This document shows positions 45,193-53,162 of a stretch of 64,000 nucleotides of DNA, piece after piece (position 1 is the stretch's first letter; every line of letters starts with the position of its first letter). The notes under the pieces are model-generated. The model ran no database searches. It was not told where the DNA came from and saw only the letters and a list, made by a program, of their open reading frames with translations. Location: the NCBI GenBank assembly GCA_052161645.1, contig CP197414.1; one strand, 5' to 3'. Source of the stretch: Laterigemmans sp052161645 (lineage in GTDB: Bacteria; Planctomycetota; Planctomycetia; Pirellulales; Pirellulaceae). The position numbers and the translations under genes are program-made.

Positions 45193-45212
45193 GTTGCTCT
45201 GAACTGAGCAAC
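45193..45212 (+). other. Hairpin between kinase and folD
   Basis: GTTGCTC-TGAACT-GAGCAAC folds into a 7-bp perfect stem 67 bases behind the kinase stop, with a nearby AATCACGCC / GGCGTGGTT inverted repeat. No run of T follows directly, so a terminator role is only possible. Confidence 0.4.
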
Positions 45213-45264
45213 CAATACCCTATAGATTGTTTTCAATCACTCCGCCTCGCAAAGAAAGTCGCCC

Positions 45265-46134
45265 GTGCCCGCTCGCATTTTGGATGGGAAGTCAATCGCC
45301 GCCGAGATCCGCGCTGAGATTGCCCAAGACGTTGCCAGTTGGGTTGCAGCTTCAGGCTGCCAACCAACCTTGGCGGCAATTCTGGTTGGGCAAGATCCTG
45401 CCAGCCAAGTTTACGTGCGGAACAAGGAACGTGCTTGTCAGCAAGCGGGGATCGGCAGCCGACTGCATCGCCTCGACGCCGGCGCCGGGCAAGCGGTTTT
45501 GTTGGAGCTGATTCAGCAGCTTAACGAGGATCCGCAAGTGCACGGGATTTTGGTCCAGCTTCCCCTGCCCGAGGGCTACGATGAGCGACAAGTGCTGGAC
45601 GCGGTCACACCGCTTAAGGATGTCGATGCCTTCAACCCGGAAAACGTGGGGCTGTTGATGCAAGGACGCCCTCGCTTTTTGCCTTGCACTCCGAATGGCG
45701 TGCTGCAGCTGTTGCATCGTTGCCAAATTCCGGTTGCCGGCAAGCACGCGGTGGTGCTCGGCCGGAGCGAAATTGTCGGCAAACCGATGGCCATTTTGCT
45801 GGCCGCCAAGACCGGGCCATGCGGTCCCGATGTGGCCAATGCGACGGTCACGATTGCGCACAGCCGCAGCGAAAACCTGTCTGAAATTCTCCCCACGGCC
45901 GATTTGTTGATTGCCGCCGTGGGACGGCCCGAGATGGTGCGTGGTGCTCACTTGAAGCCCGGTTGCACCGTGATTGACGTGGGGATTAATCGCGTCGGCG
46001 ACCGTTTGGTGGGCGATGTGCACTGGGAAGAAGCGTTGGCTGTTGCCGGAGCAATTACCCCGGTACCCGGCGGTGTTGGTCCGCTGACCATCGCCATGTT
46101 GCTCCGCAACACGTTGACCGCCGCCAAAGGCTAA
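45265..46134 (+). CDS. folD: Bifunctional methylenetetrahydrofolate dehydrogenase/cyclohydrolase
   Basis: A 289-residue cytoplasmic enzyme that oxidises 5,10-methylene-THF with NADP and hydrolyses the product to 10-formyl-THF, supplying one-carbon units for purines. Signatures: ILDGKSIAAEIRAEI, the catalytic YVRNKER lysine, the ILVQLPLPEGYD substrate motif, DVDAFNPENVG, and the nucleotide site VVLGRSEIVGKPMA. The end motif PVPGGVGPLTIAMLLRNT is intact. Start GTG 45265 agrees with the family. Length is normal. The purine gene purA lies 3 kb downstream on the same strand. Confidence 0.96.
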   Translation: MPARILDGKSIAAEIRAEIAQDVASWVAASGCQPTLAAILVGQDPASQVYVRNKERACQQAGIGSRLHRLDAGAGQAVLLELIQQLNEDPQVHGILVQLPLPEGYDERQVLDAVTPLKDVDAFNPENVGLLMQGRPRFLPCTPNGVLQLLHRCQIPVAGKHAVVLGRSEIVGKPMAILLAAKTGPCGPDVANATVTIAHSRSENLSEILPTADLLIAAVGRPEMVRGAHLKPGCTVIDVGINRVGDRLVGDVHWEEALAVAGAITPVPGGVGPLTIAMLLRNTLTAAKG

Positions 46135-46274
46135 TATGTCTCCTTTCGCTCCGCCGAAAGTTTTCGCGATTACTAACTAACTTGTTGCAGGTTAAAACGC
46201 GTTAAAGATGCGAGCGAACGATTGGTGTAAACTGAAGCGAAAAGCTGGTTTCGTTCCCCTCAGGTCAAATCACC

Positions 46275-47729
46275 GTGCGCTCGCTTGCTGTTCTTTTGTG
46301 TTTTTGTGTGTCGGCCAGTTGCGTTCGCGCCGCCGAGCCGCTGAACGTGGTGTTTATTCTTAGCGATGATCATCGCTTCGATTTTATGGGGTTCCATCCG
46401 GCCGCTCCTCAGTGGCTGGAAACTCCCGCTCTGGATCGCTTGGCCAGCGAGGGCGCGCATTTTCAAAATGCTTTCGTCACCACGTCGCTCTGTTCTCCCT
46501 CGCGGGCTTCGATTCTGACCGGCCAGTACATGCATCGTCACCAAGTGGTTGACAATCAGCGGCCCGTGCCGGCCGGCACAATCTTTTTTCCTGAATATCT
46601 CCGCCAAGCTGGTTACCGAACGGCGTTGGTCGGTAAATGGCATATGGGTCACGATAATGATCAACCCCGGCCAGGTTTTGATTATTGGGCCAGCTACAAA
46701 GGGCAAGGCGAATATTTTGATCCCACGTTTAACCTCAATGGAGAGCATCGGCAATTTTCTGGTTATAACGCCGATGTCACCAGCCAAATTGCCATCGACT
46801 GGTTAGCTCAACAGCGCGGCGCGGACCAGCCATTCTTGCTTTATTTGTCTTTCAAAGCCGTCCATTATCCTTTTCGCCCCGCTCCCCGGCACGCCGGGCG
46901 CTACGCGGGAAAGAGAATCGATTATCCCGAGACGATGGCTAATACCGAACGCAATTACCGGTCGCAGCCGCGCTGGGTCCGAGATCGCCGCTATTCGATT
47001 CATGGAATCGACCATATGGAGACGGGAGCCTTTGATAACGATCCAGTGCCAGACTTTAATCAATTGTTCTATGACTACTGCGAAACCGTGCACAGCCTTG
47101 ATGAAAATGTGGGACGCGTGGTCGATTATTTGCGGCAGCATGATTTGGCTGAAAACACGGTGGTGATCTATATGGGAGATAACGGCTTTCATTTGGGTGA
47201 GCACGGTTTTTATGACAAACGTGATGCGTTTGAAACCAGCATGCGAGTTCCCTTGATCGCCTGGGCGCCAGGCAAGATTCAACCCGCCAGCACCATCCCC
47301 CAGTTGGTGCAAAATATTGATATCGCCCCGACGATTTTGGAACTTGCGGATGTCGCATCGCCAGCGGACCAATTTGATGGTCGTTCATTTGCGCCTTTGC
47401 TGTTGGGTGAAGAAGTGCCCTGGCGCAAACATGTGTTATATGAGTACCACTGGGAGTGGAATTTCCCCGCCACGCCAACGCTGTTAGCGATTCGTACTCA
47501 GCGATATAAATATGTGTATTATCATGGTGTCTGGGATCGAGACAGTTTTCATGATTTGCAAACGGACCCTGAGGAGCGTCACAACTTAATTGACGTGCCC
47601 GCTTATCGCGAGCAAATTGAATCGCTCCGCAGCCAGTTGTTCTCGGAGCTGGGTGAGAGAGCCGGTTTGCGAATGCCGTTACGCGAGCCAGCCGGTGAAC
47701 GACTCGACCAGCGAAAGCTGCCTCGCTAA
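46275..47729 (+). CDS. Secreted Cys-type sulfatase
   Basis: A 484-residue exported sulfatase. A signal peptide (RSLAVLLCFCVSASCVRA) precedes VVFILSDDHRFDFMGF, whose Asp pair binds calcium. The formylglycine-generating motif is C73-S-P-S-R77 in LCSPSRASILTGQY, converted by a maturase to formylglycine. Further conserved parts: TALVGKWHMGH, VVIYMGDNGFHLGEHGFYDKRDAFE and a C-terminal fold with RTQRYKYVYYHG. The closest subgroup resembles choline/N-sulfoglucosamine-type sulfatases acting on sulfated polysaccharides. GTG 46275 is the start. Planctomycetes carry many such enzymes for algal polysaccharides; the substrate is not identified. Confidence 0.95.
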   Translation: MRSLAVLLCFCVSASCVRAAEPLNVVFILSDDHRFDFMGFHPAAPQWLETPALDRLASEGAHFQNAFVTTSLCSPSRASILTGQYMHRHQVVDNQRPVPAGTIFFPEYLRQAGYRTALVGKWHMGHDNDQPRPGFDYWASYKGQGEYFDPTFNLNGEHRQFSGYNADVTSQIAIDWLAQQRGADQPFLLYLSFKAVHYPFRPAPRHAGRYAGKRIDYPETMANTERNYRSQPRWVRDRRYSIHGIDHMETGAFDNDPVPDFNQLFYDYCETVHSLDENVGRVVDYLRQHDLAENTVVIYMGDNGFHLGEHGFYDKRDAFETSMRVPLIAWAPGKIQPASTIPQLVQNIDIAPTILELADVASPADQFDGRSFAPLLLGEEVPWRKHVLYEYHWEWNFPATPTLLAIRTQRYKYVYYHGVWDRDSFHDLQTDPEERHNLIDVPAYREQIESLRSQLFSELGERAGLRMPLREPAGERLDQRKLPR

Positions 47730-47761
47730 GGACCTAGACATAATTAGTCATGAATTAAAAC

Positions 47762-47794
47762 GGAACCAGCCGGAACTCGCTAGCGTCCGGTTCC
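47762..47794. repeat. Dispersed palindromic element
   Basis: A 33-bp near-palindrome beginning GGAACCAGCCGGA and ending GCTAGCGTCCGGTTCC. It lies between the sulfatase and the sugar isomerase and matches 63265-63297 and half of 25967-25984. Confidence 0.8.
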
Positions 47795-47818
47795 GCGGAA
47801 CATCAACAGGTTGTTGTC

Positions 47819-48874
47819 ATGAGATCAGAAAACAAAGCTATGAACGTACCGTTTGGACAGACCGTCGCGGTTGCTCGCCGTGATGCCTTAAAGTGTGGCT
47901 TGGCCGCCCTTGGTGCTGGAGTCACCGCGGCCGGCTTGGCTCAAACGGCAATTGCCCAACCGCGGGTCGTGACGCAAGCAAAAGATGATCGGCGGGGAGC
48001 GACGAAGCGGTATGCGATGAAAAAGTCGATCAACCTGTGGGCCTTTCCTTATCCGGAACGGATGTCATTGGAAGAGTGTCTGCGACTCGCCAAGGATGCG
48101 GGCTTTGAGGGGATCGAACTCAATTATGACTTGGAAAACGATCTGTCCCCCAAGTCGAACGGCAGTGAGTTCGCCGCCATTCGGCATTTGGCTGACAAAA
48201 TTGGCATCGAAATCAGCGGCCTATGTTCCTTCTTGTTCTGGCCCTACCCGTTAACCAGCAACGATCCGGAAAAGCGAAATCGGGGGCTGGAGTTGGCTGC
48301 TAAGATCGCTGAAGCGGCGCATCAGATGGGAGTCGAAAATGTGTTGCTCGTGCCGGGGGCAGTGCATATTCCCTGGCGAGATGACCACGACCCAGTGCCC
48401 AACGATGTTTGCGACTCGCGGGCGCGGGAGGCGGTCGGCAAATTGGCCAAGCAAGCGGAGGCGTTGCAGGTCTCACTCAATATCGAAAATATCTTTTTCA
48501 ATGGTTATCTCATGACGCCGATGGAGATGAATGCCTTTGTCGATAGTTTTGGCAGCGAGTACGTCAACGTGCATTTCGACTCGGGCAACATTGCCATGTT
48601 TCAGCACAGCGAGCATTGGGTGCCGATTTTAGGCCAGCGGACCAAGCATGTTCATTTAAAAGAATTCACCAAAAAAGGAACCGACTATTCTTTGGAAACA
48701 TTTCGCCCCCTGTTAGATGGTACTACGAACTGGCCAGCCTTAATGGAGGCCTTTGACCAAGTCGGTTATCGCGGCTTTCTCACCTTTGAGTACTTTCATC
48801 CTTATGCGCATTACCCCGAAGCTTTGATTTATCAAACATCCGACTCGCTCGATCGAATTCTGGGCCGCGTCTGA
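47819..48874 (+). CDS. Tat-exported sugar phosphate isomerase/epimerase-like TIM-barrel protein
   Basis: A 351-residue protein. A twin-arginine signal (VARRDALKCGLAALGAGV, ending in TAIAQ) directs export of the folded protein. The mature part is an AP-endonuclease-2/xylose-isomerase-type barrel with the ordered conserved acidic/His metal ligands: GFEGIELNYD, LNIENIFFNGYLM, VNVHFDSGNIAMF, KHVHLKEF and FLTFEYFHPY. Members of this family isomerise or epimerise sugars or cleave keto-sugars; the substrate cannot be fixed. It follows the sulfatase gene on the same strand by 89 bases across a dispersed repeat, consistent with joint sugar use, but not necessarily one transcript. Confidence 0.9.
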   Translation: MRSENKAMNVPFGQTVAVARRDALKCGLAALGAGVTAAGLAQTAIAQPRVVTQAKDDRRGATKRYAMKKSINLWAFPYPERMSLEECLRLAKDAGFEGIELNYDLENDLSPKSNGSEFAAIRHLADKIGIEISGLCSFLFWPYPLTSNDPEKRNRGLELAAKIAEAAHQMGVENVLLVPGAVHIPWRDDHDPVPNDVCDSRAREAVGKLAKQAEALQVSLNIENIFFNGYLMTPMEMNAFVDSFGSEYVNVHFDSGNIAMFQHSEHWVPILGQRTKHVHLKEFTKKGTDYSLETFRPLLDGTTNWPALMEAFDQVGYRGFLTFEYFHPYAHYPEALIYQTSDSLDRILGRV

Positions 48875-49061
48875 TTGGAGGGCTGTATCTCCCGGCTTTT
48901 GCGGAGGTGCTTAGAGTGTACCGTCTGGTGCGCTTTGGGGGGTTGCTACTTGGGCCAAAAACGCCAACGGTGGTTGCCAGTTGCTGGACTCTTTCCTAGG
49001 CTTTGCGGTTTGAGTTGTCATTGAAATTTTGCAGCCATGGCTGATGCCTGGGGGATATGCG

Positions 49062-50396
49062 GTGCCGGGAACTTGTGTGATTGGCCTCCAGTGGGGCGAC
49101 GAAGCGAAAGGAAAGCTGGTCGATTTACTGGCGCCACAGTTTGATTTGGTCGTGCGTTACCAAGGGGGCGCCAACGCGGGTCACACCGTCGTCGCTGGCG
49201 ATCAAACGTACAAATTGCATCACATTCCCAGCGGGATTTTGCACGCTACTGTTCAAAATGTGATCACTCCTGGGGTGGTAATCAACCCAGGCACGCTGCT
49301 CGATGAAATCGACGGGCTGGCCGCCCGCGGCTTTGATTGCGCGGTGAACTTGAAAATCAGCCAGCGTGCTCACTTGGTCATGCCCTGGCACATCATCGAA
49401 GATCGGTTGCTCAACGCTCAACACGTCGGCAACGAATCGATTGGCACGACGCTGCGAGGCATTGGGCCCTGTTATCGCGACAAAGTGGGGCGGACGCACG
49501 CGGTGCGGGTGGCCGATTTGCTGGAGTCGGGACGGGACGAGCGAATTGCGGCCGTCGCCGAGCAGAAACAACAGGTGCTCAGGGCTTTGGGTGCAACTGA
49601 GGAAGAATTGGCCGCAATTGCTCCTCAGCGAGTTTGTGAGATGGCAGCGAGTTGGGCCCAGCGGCTGGGGCCGATGATTGGCGATACGACTTATTTGTTG
49701 TTAGACGCGGCCGAGGCCGATCGCAATATCCTGTACGAGGGTGCCCAAGGTGCGCTGCTCGACATCGACCACGGCACTTATCCGTTTGTGACCAGCAGTA
49801 ACAGCAGCGGCGTGGGCGTTTGCGCCGGGGCGGGGGTTCCGCCACGTTGGATCAACCACGTGATTGGGGTTTGCAAAGCTTACTCGACGCGAGTTGGCGG
49901 GGGCCCCTTCCCGACCGAACTCGACAATGCCACGGGAGAGCGGATTCGCCAGCTGGGAAATGAATTTGGCACCACCACGGGGCGGCCCCGTCGTTGTGGT
50001 TGGTTCGATGCGGTGGCCGTCAGGTATACGGCCCGGCTGAGTGGCGTGACCAAGTTGGCCCTGATGATGATGGATGTGCTCAGCCAGCTCGATGAGATTC
50101 AAATTTGCGTGGCCTACGAATTGGATGGTCAGCGGATCGAACAGCTGCCGACTCACGTCGATGCGTTGCGGCGTTGCCGACCGATTTTGGAATCGGTGCC
50201 CGGTTGGAATGTGCCGGTCGACGGTTTGCGATCGGTGGCAGAGTTTCCCGCTGGGGCGATTGATTTTGTGCGGCGGATTGAAGCTTTGGTGGGAGTTCCG
50301 GTGGGCATCTTGTCGGTCGGTCCCGATCGAGCTCAGACGATTTTCATCGAGGATTCCAAGAGCGTGCCGTCCAGTCCAACAGGCTCAATCCGGTGA
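49062..50396 (+). CDS. purA: Adenylosuccinate synthetase
   Basis: A 444-residue cytoplasmic enzyme that uses GTP to join IMP and aspartate, the first committed step to AMP. The N-terminal nucleotide loop GLQWGDEAKGKLVD carries the catalytic Asp (D of GDEAKG). Other signatures: GGANAGHTVV, HHIPSGIL, and the GTP-binding NxxD-type RPRRCGWFDAV. GTG 49062 is favoured because GGGGG sits seven bases upstream and the family begins next to CVIGLQWGD; ATG 49044 or TTG 49029 would add 6 or 11 residues. The stop overlaps the uppS start by four bases (GTGA), so the genes are coupled. Confidence 0.96.
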   Translation: MPGTCVIGLQWGDEAKGKLVDLLAPQFDLVVRYQGGANAGHTVVAGDQTYKLHHIPSGILHATVQNVITPGVVINPGTLLDEIDGLAARGFDCAVNLKISQRAHLVMPWHIIEDRLLNAQHVGNESIGTTLRGIGPCYRDKVGRTHAVRVADLLESGRDERIAAVAEQKQQVLRALGATEEELAAIAPQRVCEMAASWAQRLGPMIGDTTYLLLDAAEADRNILYEGAQGALLDIDHGTYPFVTSSNSSGVGVCAGAGVPPRWINHVIGVCKAYSTRVGGGPFPTELDNATGERIRQLGNEFGTTTGRPRRCGWFDAVAVRYTARLSGVTKLALMMMDVLSQLDEIQICVAYELDGQRIEQLPTHVDALRRCRPILESVPGWNVPVDGLRSVAEFPAGAIDFVRRIEALVGVPVGILSVGPDRAQTIFIEDSKSVPSSPTGSIR

Positions 50397-51139
50397 TCCC
50401 AGACGGCACGATCATTCCGCGGCACATCGCCTTCATCATGGACGGCAATGGTCGTTGGGCGGAAGCTCGTGGGTTGCCGCGTTATGAGGGGCATCGCCAA
50501 GGAGCATCCACCGTGCGCCAGGTTGCCGAAGCGGCCGCCGAGTTGGGTGTCGAAGCGATCACGCTTTATTGTTTGAGCAGCGAGAATTGGAAACGGCCGG
50601 AGAGTGAACTGCAGTTTTTAATGCAGTTGCTGAGGCAATTTCTGATCGACGAGCGGCCGGTGTTGATGCAAAACGACTTGCGTTTGGAAGTCATTGGCCG
50701 CCGCGATCGTTTACCCGCGGAAGTCATTGAGGCGATGGAGACCACTTTGGCGATGTCGGCCGGTAACAGCCGCATGCGGTTGGTGTTGGCGATTGATTAC
50801 GGCGGCAGGGCTGAAATTGCCGCTGCCGCTCGCCAATTGGCAACCCGCGTGCTCGCCGGCCAGCAGGCAGTCGAGCAGATTGACGAGTCGACTTTGGCCG
50901 CCGAGTTGTACACGGCTCATCTTCCCGATCCCGACTTGTTGATCCGCACCGGCGGTGACATGCGAGTCAGCAATTTTCTGTTGTGGCAAATTAGTTACGC
51001 GGAATTGTGGGTTACCGAGCGGCTTTGGCCCGACTTTAATCGAGATGATTTGTTAGCGGCAATTGCCGACTTTTCCGCTCGGGATCGTCGTTTCGGCGGA
51101 CTGGGCGATGGTAAATCGGCTTCTCCTCCCAGTTTGTGA
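50393..51139 (+). CDS. uppS: Undecaprenyl diphosphate synthase (isoprenyl transferase)
   Basis: A 248-residue cis-prenyltransferase that elongates farnesyl diphosphate with isopentenyl units to the C55 carrier for peptidoglycan and polysaccharide building blocks. The P-loop MDGNGRWAEARGLPRYEGHR carries the catalytic Asp; later motifs are YCLSSENWKRPESEL, LVLAIDYGGRAEI and the RTGGDMRVSNFLLWQ active site. GTG start overlaps the purA stop by four bases. cdsA follows after 16 bases. Usual length. Confidence 0.96.
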   Translation: MIPDGTIIPRHIAFIMDGNGRWAEARGLPRYEGHRQGASTVRQVAEAAAELGVEAITLYCLSSENWKRPESELQFLMQLLRQFLIDERPVLMQNDLRLEVIGRRDRLPAEVIEAMETTLAMSAGNSRMRLVLAIDYGGRAEIAAAARQLATRVLAGQQAVEQIDESTLAAELYTAHLPDPDLLIRTGGDMRVSNFLLWQISYAELWVTERLWPDFNRDDLLAAIADFSARDRRFGGLGDGKSASPPSL

Positions 51140-51155
51140 ATAACGGAACCTGCCG

Positions 51156-52082
51156 GTGCTGCGTGATCGTCTGAAAAGTGCCTTAGGTTTGATCAGCTTG
51201 GTGCTGGTCTGCTGCTGGCTGGACTATCGAGGTCTGCTGGGGCTCTCCAGGGGGCTGTGGCTGCTACCGTTATTGCTCTTCTTTACCGCCGGCACGGCCT
51301 GGGAAATGGCACGCATGTTTGCCCGCGCCGGGCGTCCGGTCAGGGTTTGGGTAGCAGTCACGGCGGCGGTGCTGACAACGATGGCGGGCGCTGTACCGCT
51401 GGTGTGGGAAAATTTTCTCGGTCCCTATCCGCCGGATTGTCCGGTGGGGCGTGCTGGCTGGTTGGCGATTGGTGCGGTCTGTGGGATTGGAGTCGCCCTG
51501 GCTGCCGAAATGTCCAGCTACCGACCCGGTGCGACAAATTGTGCAAATCGCTTGTCGGTCGCCGCTCTGGTGGGTGGTTACGTTGGTGTCCCCATTGGAT
51601 TTCTGGTGGTGCTTCGTGGCCTCGGTAGCGATCCGGGCTGGGGCTTGGCTGCCCTGCTGACGCTGATCGCGGTGATTAAAGCTAGCGATGCGGGAGCCTA
51701 TTTTGTTGGCAAAGCGGTTGGGCGACACAAATTAATCCCCCAGCTCAGCCCCGGAAAGACTTGGGAAGGGGCCGTGGGTGGGGTGTTGTCTTCAATTGGA
51801 GTGGCCTACCTTTGCCTCACCTGGCTGTTGCCCGCGTTGCACGATTCTCCCTTGGCGGCACCTCCTTGGTGGGGGCCGGTCGTGCTCGGCAGCAGTTGCG
51901 CCTTGGCGGGGATGTTTGGCGATCTGGCTGAATCATTGATAAAGCGTGACACGGGAGTCAAGGATAGCGGGGGGCTTTTGCCCGGTATGGGGGGTGTGTG
52001 GGATGTCACCGACTCGTTGATCGGCGCAGCTCTACCTGGGTTCCTCTGTTTTCTCGCCGGAGTTGGCGGCACGATCCCTTGA
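51156..52082 (+). CDS. cdsA: Phosphatidate cytidylyltransferase
   Basis: A 308-residue integral membrane enzyme making CDP-diacylglycerol for phospholipids. It has about eight hydrophobic helices and the CDS signature near the C-terminus, with core KRDTGVKDSGGLLPGMGGVWD; the earlier SPGKTWEGAVGG motif is also intact. GTG start with GGAA upstream. It sits between uppS and phoH, as in uppS-cdsA pairs of many bacteria, though the dxr/rseP genes that often follow are absent here. Confidence 0.95.
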   Translation: MLRDRLKSALGLISLVLVCCWLDYRGLLGLSRGLWLLPLLLFFTAGTAWEMARMFARAGRPVRVWVAVTAAVLTTMAGAVPLVWENFLGPYPPDCPVGRAGWLAIGAVCGIGVALAAEMSSYRPGATNCANRLSVAALVGGYVGVPIGFLVVLRGLGSDPGWGLAALLTLIAVIKASDAGAYFVGKAVGRHKLIPQLSPGKTWEGAVGGVLSSIGVAYLCLTWLLPALHDSPLAAPPWWGPVVLGSSCALAGMFGDLAESLIKRDTGVKDSGGLLPGMGGVWDVTDSLIGAALPGFLCFLAGVGGTIP

Positions 52083-52152
52083 GTGGCCCAGCGGGGTCTA
52101 TAATGCCAACAGGCAGTGATTTACCAAGTACGGATATTCCGAAAGGAAAACA

Positions 52153-53133
52153 GTGACTGAAATGACCCTCGAGGTCTCCCCGCCGAGTGATATTCTCACT
52201 CTGTTCGGGCCACGTGACCAGCATTTGCGGGCGTTGCGTGTTTACTACGATGTGGCGATCACGCAGCGGGATGGTCGTGTGCGCATTTCTGGTGAGCACA
52301 ATAACGTACGGCTGGCGACTCGGGCGATGAAAGCTCTGCGGGGTATTGTACAGCGGCAAGGGATTTTGACGGCTGACGACGTTGAGCGGGTGTTGGCCGA
52401 GCAGCGGATGACGGGGGAAGCTGGTGGTTTGGTGGGGAGCAAGGGGGCGACGCATGTGGAACCGGCTGCTTTACCCCCGATTGATCTGCATCAAGCGGGG
52501 CGTCGGGTCAAGCCGCGGACGGCGGGTCAAGCGGTGTATGTCGAGGCGATACGCAAGCAGGATTTGACGTTTTGCGCCGGACCGGCCGGTTCGGGAAAGA
52601 CTTACTTGGCGGTCGCCTGCGCGGTCGAGGCTTTCAAAGAGCAGCGAGTGCGGAAAATTGTGTTGGTCAGACCGGCCGTGGAGGCGGGTGAAAATTTGGG
52701 ATTTTTACCGGGCGATTTACGAGCCAAATTGAATCCTTATTTGCGGCCACTGCTCGACGCCATCAACGAAATGGTCGATTATGACCAAGCTCGTGAATTG
52801 ATGGAGCGCGAGATTGTCGAAGTGGTACCATTGGCTTACATGCGCGGCCGCACGCTGAATGATGCGTTCATCATTCTGGATGAAGCACAAAATACGACTG
52901 TTCCGCAGATGAAGATGTTTTTGACGCGGATGGGAGAAAGAAGTCGTATGGTTGTCAGCGGAGATACTTCGCAGGTCGATTTGCCCCGCGGTGTTCAGAG
53001 TGGATTGCGAGACGCCATGATGCGATTGGGGAACATTGCCGAGATCGGCATGATCCGGCTTCAAAAAACCGACATCGTGAGACACGCGCTAGTGCAGCAG
53101 ATTGTTCGTGCGTACGAAGAACAAGATAGCTAG
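52153..53133 (+). CDS. phoH: PhoH-like ATPase
   Basis: A 326-residue cytoplasmic P-loop ATPase/helicase-like protein. An N-terminal KH-like region (LRVYYDVAITQRDGRVRISGEH) precedes Walker A GPAGSGKTYLAVA and the conserved LVRPAVEAGENLGFLPGD, Walker B IILDEAQNTTVPQMKMFLTRMG and SGDTSQVDLP. PhoH proteins occur beside ybeY and are linked to RNA metabolism and stress. GTG 52153 has AAAGGA six bases upstream; 70 bases separate it from cdsA and 29 from the HD-domain gene. Confidence 0.94.
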   Translation: MTEMTLEVSPPSDILTLFGPRDQHLRALRVYYDVAITQRDGRVRISGEHNNVRLATRAMKALRGIVQRQGILTADDVERVLAEQRMTGEAGGLVGSKGATHVEPAALPPIDLHQAGRRVKPRTAGQAVYVEAIRKQDLTFCAGPAGSGKTYLAVACAVEAFKEQRVRKIVLVRPAVEAGENLGFLPGDLRAKLNPYLRPLLDAINEMVDYDQARELMEREIVEVVPLAYMRGRTLNDAFIILDEAQNTTVPQMKMFLTRMGERSRMVVSGDTSQVDLPRGVQSGLRDAMMRLGNIAEIGMIRLQKTDIVRHALVQQIVRAYEEQDS

Positions 53134-53162
53134 GCGTCACAGCTCGCAGAGCACGAAAATAT

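Noticed and set aside
45193..45212. Terminator for the kinase gene
   Set aside because: Stem is only 7 bp and no T tract follows, so it is listed only as a hairpin.
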